DNA from: Prasinococcaceae sp. CCMP 1430
Lineage: Eukaryota; Prasinodermophyta; Palmophyllophyceae; Prasinococcales; Prasinococcaceae
Assembly (NCBI GenBank): GCA_013416795.1
Contig: RQSC01000005.1
Location: forward strand, 369,542-390,227
DNA: 20,686 nt
Direction: 5' to 3'
The position numbers and the translations under genes are program-made. The notes under the pieces were generated by a model that was not told where the DNA came from, did no database searches, and saw only the letters and a program-made list of their open reading frames with translations. Each line of letters begins with the position of its first letter. Position 1 is the stretch's first letter. Shown piece after piece: positions 10,010-16,582 of the stretch.

Positions 10010-10040
<31 letters not shown>

Positions 10041-10913
10041 CCCCCTCCCGCCACGCCGCGCGGCTGACGATCCTCGTTCCGCGCTCAGACGCGGTGCGCA
10101 TGGGTGCATGCCATGTCAACGCGCACTCGGGCTGCGATTGCTGGGACGTGCCCACTGTTCATGCATACCTCAGGCACGCGCTCGCGACTGAGGCGCGCGC
10201 GGGCATCACCATCAGCCACGAGACGCATCGCAGGCGCCTCTTCTACTCACCGTTCGCCTTCAGGGATTGCTTTATGGGCGCCACGGATACGGCGGGGCTC
10301 GAGGGGGTGAAGGTTAGGCCCGCGCGCGTGCGCGGCTGCTAGCGTTTCCGTGCCACAGCGCCCCGAGCGCGCAGCGCTCGCAGGCGCGCTGCTGAAGGCC
10401 GCGCCATGCGCACGGCAGGCGTTGCGTCTGACCCCCGTGCGCCGGCGCACGCGCTCTCCGTGCACGCGCCGCAATGCTCGCTCGCACGTGCAGGTGACGG
10501 CGGACCTGAGCCACTGGGCGTGCGTGTGCGAGCGCGTGTTTGGAAACGCAGCGTGCACCGACGCAAATGGGTCGGACGACGAGTGGTGGCTGCCCACGCT
10601 CGCGGAGGTTGGTCGGCGCTGTGCGCTCGTGCACGCGCGCGTGGGCTTCGCTGAGGGTCCCCAGGTGCCCGATCCGTCGGCGCCGGAGTACGCGGGCGAG
10701 GTTGAGGCTCACATGAGCTGGTGGGCGGCCATCTGGAACGCACGCGCCGCCGCGGGCGACGCAGTCGTGCTCGCCGAGCCCGAGCACGGTCCGGCCCCGT
10801 ACATGTGGAGCCTTCCACACACGCGTGCCCCGGTCGCCGACCTGTGGGAGGTCAACAGCTGGGTCGCCCGGCAGCTCAAGGAGCGCTTCGCAATGGAGGA
10901 GCTCTACGAGTAA
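9686..10913 (+). CDS. TIM-barrel sugar-phosphate isomerase/epimerase-like protein
   Basis: Three exons: 9686-9974, 10089-10312 and 10494-10913, giving 310 residues. Intron 1 (114 bp, donor GTACGT, phase 1) contains a long CT run. Intron 2 (181 bp, donor GTTAGG) ends in GTGCAG. A GTGAAG donor six bases earlier is possible, but the chosen one keeps GVKVTADLSHW intact. The ATG has a strong context (GCCATGG). The fold is that of the xylose-isomerase-like TIM barrel family. Conserved polar residues suggest a divalent-metal site: E37 in AAIECPF, H109 in NAHSGCD, H140-E141-H143 in SHETH, D175 and H178 in ADLSHW, and the Glu and His of AEPEHGP. The segment HARVGFAEGPQVPDP is typical of bacterial members annotated as sugar phosphate isomerases. 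The substrate cannot be deduced. The family is common in bacteria; here it carries introns, so it is a settled nuclear gene. No targeting peptide is evident. Confidence 0.86.
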
Positions 10914-11488
10914 GCGCGCGGGGACACGCTGGCGCTCCTCTCGAACCAGGCGCGCGCCACGCCGCCGGCGGTGGGCCGCGAGCAGTCCGAAAGTGCTCCG
11001 ACGCACTGCACCACCAGCACTCGACTGCGCTGCGGCCGCGACCGAAATAAGACAGACCCTAATACGATGTTCCTTACCATAACTCGCGCCTCTCGAAGTT
11101 GCGGTTGTCTTTTTTTTTTGCACACGCCCATTTTCCGCTGCGTTTCTTGCCAGAAATGCACCGAAAAGGCTCGTGCTCCGCACCGGGGCTTCCTTTCGCA
11201 TTGCCCCTCCGTGGCCTTCGTAGTCACTTTCATCTCTCGAACCCGCGGCTTCCGCGCATTTCGCGCGCCAGATCGGCGCCCTCACGCACAAAAAAGCGCC
11301 ATCGAAACGCAGGCGCCCCGCGCGGCGGCTGGCCCGCGGGGCACACGGAAGCGCCATCAAAACGCATGCGGCCGCCGTGCGCCAGGCCGGGCGGGGTTCC
11401 GCTCCGCCGCCTCGCTCCCCCGCTAGGGCGGCGCGCGCTGGTGTGGTGCCACAGTGTGTCCAGCCGGCACACCCCCTAGAGAGTCACC
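10914..11488. other. Intergenic region: isomerase 3' end and eL41 promoter
   Basis: The first part is the 3' flank of the isomerase gene. A T10 run lies at about 11110-11119. Nearer eL41, a 17-bp direct repeat with one mismatch, AAGCGCCATC(G/A)AAACGC, occurs at 11294-11310 and 11349-11365, offset by 55 bp, about 125-195 bp upstream of the eL41 ATG. The 5' leader shortly before the ATG is pyrimidine-rich only in patches. No tRNA or other RNA gene was seen. Long open frames on the minus strand here are by-products of GC-rich composition. Confidence 0.5.
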
Positions 11489-12261
11489 ATGAGGCCGAAA
11501 TGGTGCGTGCGGCGCCGCGCGGGGGCGGGGGCGAGGGTGGGTGGAGGCGAAGGGGTAGCGCCGTGCTCGGCGGCCTGCCTGCCATAGTGACAAACTTTTC
11601 TGGCTTTACGGGCTTCTGCGACTCCTGCCCGTCGGCGACTATACCGCCGTGCGCGTCTCCGACACCGGCACCGGCATCCCGCCCGAGATCCTCGCCAAGA
11701 TCTGGGAGCCCTTCTTCACCACCAAGGAAGTCGGCAAGGGCACCGGCCTCGGCCTCTCCACCGTCTACGGCATCATCAAGCAGTCGGGCGGCTTCATCTT
11801 CGCCGACAATGGCCGCCACGGCGGCGCCGAGTTCACCATCTACCTCCCGGTCCATGCCGCGACCGAGGCGCCGGTGACCGCGCTGGTGCCGGGCATCAAG
11901 GAAAAGCCCGCCGACACCTGGGGCACCGGCACGATCCTGGTCGTCGAGGACGAGGACATGGTCCGCGCCATCGCCGAGCGCGCGCTCAGCGGCTCGGAGA
12001 TACCTCGGCGAGCAATGCGGCCTGCTCCCCTGCGCCCTGGGGCTGAGCCGCCGCGCGGAACTGCCGCCGCCGGTCGTGCCCCGCGCGCGCGCGCGCGCGC
12101 GTCTGGCCCTTTGGTTTGCCGTGTTTTTCGGCGATGAGGGTGAGGCCCAACCGAGGCTGACCGATCTGTGCGCTCCACCGCACGCGTGCACCCGCAGGAG
12201 GAAGAAGCGCATGAGGCGCCTCAAGCGCAAGAGGAGGAAGATGAGGCAGCGCTCCAAGTAG
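11489..12261 (+). CDS. RPL41: Ribosomal protein eL41
   Basis: Two exons, 11489-11502 (14 nt) and 12198-12261 (64 nt), splice in phase 2 to 25 codons plus TAG, exactly the universal length of eL41. The product starts MRPKW and continues [20 protein letters not shown], almost identical to eL41 of yeast and animals, which start MRAKW. The protein is a short basic helix in eukaryotic ribosomes, bridging the large and small subunits. The donor is GTGCGT and the acceptor CACCCGCAG. The Trp codon is split after its second base; joining TG with G restores it, which fixes the junction to the base. The 5' exon is too small to be found by open-frame searches. The 695-bp intron is by far the longest in the window and contains a fragment of a bacterial gene (see separate entry). 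The upstream repeats may be its promoter elements. Confidence 0.96.
11503..12197 (+). other. 695-bp intron of the eL41 gene
   Basis: Starts GTGCGTGCGG and ends CACCCGCAG. Other introns in the window are 106-334 bp. About 120 bases of host-like sequence precede the bacterial segment. After it, about 90 bases of mixed sequence lead into a CG dinucleotide run (about 12082-12100) and then host-like sequence up to the acceptor. Its length is explained mainly by the inserted bacterial segment. Confidence 0.93.
11622..11986 (+). pseudogene. cckA: Fragment of an alphaproteobacterial CckA-type hybrid histidine kinase gene
   Basis: One frame encodes, without a break, the C-terminal half of a histidine-kinase ATPase domain and the beginning of a receiver domain. 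It starts near [15 protein letters not shown], with the G1-box [22 protein letters not shown], the G2-box GTGLGLS, then [16 protein letters not shown] and [13 protein letters not shown] linker leads to [24 protein letters not shown], where similarity stops. This order and wording matches CckA, the cell-cycle hybrid kinase of alphaproteobacteria. The dimerisation/phospho-His domain, the ATPase N-box and the receiver phospho-acceptor Asp are all absent, so it cannot work as a kinase. Codons end overwhelmingly in C (GGC, ATC, ACC, CTC), unlike the more mixed host genes. It lies wholly inside the eL41 intron in the same orientation. Boundaries are accurate to about 10 bases. The intact frame suggests a recent insertion; an assembly or library chimera is the main alternative. 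Confidence 0.9.
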
Positions 12262-12768
12262 ATTGCTCGCCGACACGCCTCCTGGCGCACCCGCGTGCGG
12301 GTGTGCCGGTGCGGCTTGGACGCACGCAACTCTGCTTCCTCTAAATATGAGCGCTGGGCGGCATGCCGGCGGACCGTGGCCCGCTTGTGAGTGAGAGGCC
12401 GCGCCGATGAAGTGGATCGCTCTGATCAACATCACCGACGCTGGTATGTAACAAACGACGGGCTGAGCCGACGACGGCCGGCTGCCTTTGCGTCAACTCG
12501 ATCCGTGTAGTGTCCGCGCCGCCGTGGCCGAGGACAGGCCAGGCAGACCCGCCACCTCGCGCTCGAGACAGTGCTCCCACCGCGCGCGTCAAACGTCGCA
12601 CGCCGGGTCGAGCCGCGATTATGCCCACTTGTGCCGCAAGCCGACGCACTCGCGCCAGGGAGCGGTGGGCCTCGGCGGGCATCAATGCGAGTCTTTACTG
12701 TCGCTCGCATCAGGCGGCGCGCGGTCGCCCTCGTCGCTCCGCCGCATCAAGATTCGGCGCACAACTGT
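12262..12768. other. Convergent intergenic region, no gene recognised
   Basis: Lies between the eL41 stop and the stop of the minus-strand transporter gene. It must contain both 3' ends. Short open frames exist on both strands but none resembles a protein family or shows consistent coding character. An AT-richer patch (CTCTAAATATGAG) occurs near 12341-12353. No repeat or RNA gene stands out. Confidence 0.5.
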
Positions 12769-14058
12769 TCATTTGCTGCCACCCGCCGCCTGGCTCGCTG
12801 CCTCCCGCTTCCTGTCCTGGTTCTTGATCATGTTGTACACGAACACCCCGACGAACGCGAGGCCGTAGCCGAACACTTGCGTGCTCGTCACCGGCGAATG
12901 GTACAAGACGTAGGACAGCACGATGAGCAGCCAGTCCTTGATCACACCAGCGACGTTCAGGGACAGCGCCGACTGGCCCTTGATTACCTTGAAGACCGTC
13001 ACGTTGAGCGCGAGGGCGATCGATGCGTTGGTGACCATGACCAACGCGAAGCTCAGAGTGAGGGGTGGCCCCGTGCGCACGATCTTGCCGCCCTCGAGCA
13101 ACATCGCGAAAGGGAGCAGGAAGCCGCCGGTCACGGGCGCGATGTACATGAGCGTCTGGAACGGGTTCAATTTGAGCCCTGCGCGCTGCAGCAGCACCTG
13201 CAATGAGCACACGCGCAGCGACTCCAGCACGAGGGAGGCACACAGCAGCAAGAAGCCGTGCACAACGAAGTGAACTTCTCCGTAGGACGCGATGGCCACG
13301 CCGGTAACGATCATGACGAGGATGCCGAGCTTGGTCACGCGGAAGCGCTCCAGGCCGAAGCCCAAGCCGACAAAGTACACCAACACGGGCATGAATGCCT
13401 TGACCATCTGGATGAATGATACACTCAGGTAGAGGTAAGCCGCGTTGCCAAGCCACAGCACGCCGGCGAACATGGCGCCGATGGGCACGATGCGCTTGAC
13501 GTAGTCCTCCCAGGATATGTCGACCTTCTCGGCGCCGGACACCCCAATCGACGACGCGCCCCACATCATTGACGTACAGAATATCTGGTGCCACGCCGTT
13601 AGCGCGATGGGGAAGCCGAAGCCATAGAATGCCAGAATGAACTGGGCGGGCGGGCGGACAGGTGACACGGTGTGTGCGCCGAGCGGGGGCACGAGCGCGT
13701 GCGTGCGAGCGTGCGCAGGGGCGGGAGCGCGAGCGTGCGCGAGAGTCAGCGCTCGCACAAAACACGCGCAGGCGCGTAGTCCGCACCGGGAGCCACCTGC
13801 ACCGACGCGTGCATGCGCTTGCGCGGTGCGGTGAGGTGCGGTGCAGCGTGCGCGAGTGAGAGTGCGCACCCGCACACGGGCTCAGGCGCCGAGCCTCACT
13901 TTATTGTACAAGATGAGAGCCGAGCTGAGCCCAACCCAGAGCCCGATCTGCCCGAAATTGCGGAGCGTTTCTGTGACGGCGGCGGCCTGCGCTCTCTCTC
14001 CGCGCGCGGCGTCGGGGGCGGCCGTCGACTGCAGCGGGAGCGGCGCGACCGTCTTCAT
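12769..14058 (-). CDS. Triose-phosphate/nucleotide-sugar translocator family membrane protein (TPT/SLC35)
   Basis: Two exons, 14058-13900 and 13641-12769, joined in phase 0 across a 258-bp intron (donor GTGAGG, acceptor CGCCCAG), giving 343 residues, a normal length for the family. Exon 1 ends in GLSSALILYNK and exon 2 opens with FILAFYGFGFPIALTAWHQ, the classic first-helix boundary of plant and algal sugar-phosphate/phosphate translocators. SVSFIQMVKAFMP at about 126-138 is the family's hallmark helix. Further hydrophobic segments give about ten helices in total, with a basic KNQDRKRE tail. The ATG at 14058 has good context (GGCCATGA). The first 30 residues are Ala/Pro-rich and not an obvious bipartite plastid-targeting peptide, so an endomembrane (Golgi/ER) antiporter is as likely as a plastid one. 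The substrate cannot be read from the sequence. It is divergent from the CAF-1 gene across 694 bp. Confidence 0.93.
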
Positions 14059-14752
14059 GGCCGCGGCCCGCAGCCCGCCCGCCTATGGGCCCCCTGCCCT
14101 CCTGCCCGCCCGCCGGGGCTGCTCCCCCCCGCCGCGTCTCCGCGCGACGCCAGCGGACGGCTCCTGCCGGTGCCTGAACCGAGGTCGCGGGGGAGGGAGG
14201 AGTGGGAGGTGGGATATCGCGCAGGCGAGCGCGCCAGTGGGGGGGCGAACGCGCCGCACGAACTTGCCGCGCTCCTCGGCGCCGCTGGGGAACGCGTCCG
14301 GCCCGCCGCGATCTCGCACGGCCGTGGCCGTGGCCCCGCCGCCTCTAATCGCTCTTTTCGCGCCCCTCATCATTTCTGGATGTTTTACCCCCTGTCCGCG
14401 CCCCGCGCGCCCCGGCGCCGCCGGCGATCGCCGCGCGCCGCCCCGGGTCGTTTCCAGGGTGCCCCGCCCCGCGGGGCGCCCCTTTTCGGATGCGGTTTGA
14501 GTTTCGTTTTCGAACGGCGCGACGACGCGTTTTCGCGCCCGGCCGGCGCGCGGGCAGAGGGGGGGTCCCGCCGGCGAAGACGGAGGGCGAGGGCGAGGCC
14601 AAGGAGGGCATCACCGAGGCGGGCGGCACCAGCAGCACACGGCGCGCGCCCGCGGCGGCGGGCGGGTGTGGGGCGGGGAGGCGAGGGGAGGGGAGTAGAG
14701 AGGCGAGGAGGGAAGGGGTGGGGTGGGGGGGTGTTCGGGGGGCGGGGCGGCG
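14059..14752. promoter_or_regulatory. Divergent upstream region between the transporter and CAF-1 p60 genes
   Basis: A 694-bp GC-rich stretch with C-rich and G-rich runs, a short AT-richer patch at about 14365-14395, and a purine-rich segment (GGGGAGGCGAGGGGAGGGGAG type) at about 14676-14750 immediately before the CAF-1 ATG. It should hold both promoters and 5' leaders. Long open frames crossing it have no recognisable content. Confidence 0.5.
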
Positions 14753-16531
14753 ATGCGCGTCAAGGTGGAGCAGATCGTGTGGCACGAACGGCTGCCGGTG
14801 CTGTCGTGCGACATCCGGCCCGCGGAGAGCACCAGCGGGGCTGGCGGCGCGAGGCGCGGCGGCGGCGCGATCACGCTCGCGACCGCGGGCGGCGACCGCG
14901 TGGTCAACCTGTGGACGGTGTCGCCGCCGCCACCGCCCGCCGCCGAGGAGGGCGACGGGGAGGGCGCCAGGCAGGCCGCGGGGGCAGGAAATGGCGCGGC
15001 CACTGCGGGTGGCGTGCAGCACCAGCAGGCGCTCACCTACCACCACAAGACCGTGAACGTGGTGCGGTTCTCGCCCGACGGCTCGATGCTAGTGTCGGGC
15101 GGCGACGGCGGCGAGCTCTTCGTATGGCACCTCGCATCGGTTCCGGGCGGCGGCAAGCAATGGCGCACGCGTCACGTGCTGCGCGGCCACACCGCCGGCG
15201 GAGACATCTTTGACGCGGCCTGGTCCCCGGACAGCGCCTATATCATTAGCGGGTCAGTGGACAACGTGGCGATTGTGTGGAACGTGGCGACAGGCAAGGT
15301 GGTGCACCAGTTCTGCGACCACTCGCACTATGTGCAGGGCGTGGCGTGGGATCCGCTGGGGCGATACGCGATCACTCAGAGCGCCGACCGCAGCTTCCGA
15401 GTGTACGGTAAAGTCGCCGCCGAGAAGGGTGGAAAGCCGCCCAAGGGCAAGGTCGCGACGGGGCCTTTCTACTTGAAGCACATCGTCTCCAAGTGGGAGG
15501 CGCCCACCAAGGCGCCCGTGCCGACGCCAACCAAGGAGGCAGTCGGGGGCGAGGGCTCAGGCAAAGACACGGGCGACGGCAAGGGGGCGGGGGCGGGCGG
15601 CGCCGAGGCTCCCAAACAGAATCGGCACGCGCTCTTCCACGATGAGTCGTCGGGGAGCTTCTTCCGGCGACTTGCGTGGGCGCCGGACGGTTCCTTCGTC
15701 GTGACTCCGGCGGGCATGCACCGCTCGGGGGCGAAGGGGCTGACCTCGACAGCGTACGTCTTCAAGCGCTCGTCGCTGTCCTCACCAGTCGCGCATCTAC
15801 CCACGACGAAGCCGGCAATCGCGGCGCGCTTTTGCCGCTCGGCGTTCGCGCACGACGCAAGCGCGCAGGAGGAGGCAACCAAGGGGCTGTTCGCGCTCCC
15901 GTACCGATTGCTGCTCGCGGTGGCGAGCGTGGACAGCGTCGTCGTGTACGACACAGGGAAACCCGAGCCCATCGCGGTCATTGGCGGCATTCACCTGGCG
16001 CCGCTGTCGGATCTGAGCTGGAGCTCTGACGGCCGCTGCCTCGCCATATCCAGCCAGGATGGCTACTGCAGTTTCGTGTGGCTCGACGACGAAGAGGTAG
16101 GCGAACGAGCTGAGCTCGATCTGCCGAAGGTCACGACACAGTTGATGGCGGCGGACACCGCCATGCTCGCTGCCGCGCCTGGGCCCTCGGCTGGCGACGG
16201 ATCGGAGCCCCCCGCGGCTGTTACGCTGGCAACGGGCGCCACTGGTGCCGCGCCTCGTCGCCTCGTCCCACAGCAGGTCCAGCCCGATGCTCCGGCAGGC
16301 GGCCCGCGACGCATCGTGCCGCAGCAGGTGCGGCCAGATTCCGCGAAGGCTGGCGGCGCCAACCCTGGGCCGAAGCGTCGGATCGTGCCCCAAGAGGTGG
16401 GGGCGGGGTCCTGCGCACCCACGGCCACCGGCGGCGGCGCGGCCACCGATGAAAACGGACAGCCGCCAAAGCAGAAGCGTCGCATCGTGCCCATGGCTGT
16501 CGCGGGCCCTGCCCCCACGGGCTTCTCATGA
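14753..16531 (+). CDS. CHAF1B: Chromatin assembly factor 1 subunit p60 (CAF-1B/FAS2/Cac2), WD40 protein
   Basis: Intronless, 592 residues. CAF-1 deposits H3-H4 on newly replicated DNA in the nucleus; p60 is its WD-repeat subunit and contacts the chaperone ASF1. The N-terminus VEQIVWHERLPVLSCDI is typical. WD repeats follow: ATAGGDRVVNLW, FSPDGSMLVSGGDGGELFVW, WSPDSAYIISGSVDNVAIVWNV, WDPLGRYAITQSADRSFRVY, then a Gly/Lys-rich insertion, FFRRLAWAPDGSFVVTPAG, and the diagnostic EPIAVIGGIHLAPLSDLSW with DGRCLAISSQDGYCSFV. The C-terminal tail is low-complexity but holds four RR(I/L)VP(Q/M)xV motifs at 502-509, 519-526, 542-549 and 576-583. These resemble the B-domain motif by which HIRA and CAF-1 p60 bind ASF1. 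The ATG at 14753 is the first in frame next to the conserved N-terminus. The stop is only 51 bp from the convergent stop of the next gene. Confidence 0.94.
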   Translation: MRVKVEQIVWHERLPVLSCDIRPAESTSGAGGARRGGGAITLATAGGDRVVNLWTVSPPPPPAAEEGDGEGARQAAGAGNGAATAGGVQHQQALTYHHKTVNVVRFSPDGSMLVSGGDGGELFVWHLASVPGGGKQWRTRHVLRGHTAGGDIFDAAWSPDSAYIISGSVDNVAIVWNVATGKVVHQFCDHSHYVQGVAWDPLGRYAITQSADRSFRVYGKVAAEKGGKPPKGKVATGPFYLKHIVSKWEAPTKAPVPTPTKEAVGGEGSGKDTGDGKGAGAGGAEAPKQNRHALFHDESSGSFFRRLAWAPDGSFVVTPAGMHRSGAKGLTSTAYVFKRSSLSSPVAHLPTTKPAIAARFCRSAFAHDASAQEEATKGLFALPYRLLLAVASVDSVVVYDTGKPEPIAVIGGIHLAPLSDLSWSSDGRCLAISSQDGYCSFVWLDDEEVGERAELDLPKVTTQLMAADTAMLAAAPGPSAGDGSEPPAAVTLATGATGAAPRRLVPQQVQPDAPAGGPRRIVPQQVRPDSAKAGGANPGPKRRIVPQEVGAGSCAPTATGGGAATDENGQPPKQKRRIVPMAVAGPAPTGFS

Positions 16532-16582
16532 CGCGCCCCGGTGGATCATGCGCATGTAATTTGCTTCTTCTACATTCTGGCA

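Noticed and set aside
11095-11250. Possible RNA polymerase III gene near a T10 run and a GGGTTCGAGAG sequence on the minus strand
   Set aside because: No matching A box, no cloverleaf could be drawn, and the B-box-like sequence lacks the final CC.
10314-11360. Minus-strand 348-codon open frame
   Set aside because: Overlaps conserved isomerase exon 3 in antisense and has low-complexity Arg/Ala composition typical of GC-rich shadow frames.
11649-12137. Functional histidine kinase or response regulator encoded within the window
   Set aside because: The dimerisation/phospho-His domain, ATPase N-box and receiver phospho-acceptor are absent, there is no ATG or promoter of its own, and it lies inside an intron.
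11484-12329. Minus-strand 281-codon open frame across the eL41 intron
   Set aside because: It is the antisense shadow of the bacterial CckA fragment; its translation has no family features, while the plus-strand frame is clearly a histidine kinase.
13813-15213. Plus-strand 466-codon open frame
   Set aside because: Runs antisense through transporter exon 1 and out of frame through the CAF-1 gene; its Arg/Gly/Ala-rich translation has no recognisable domain.
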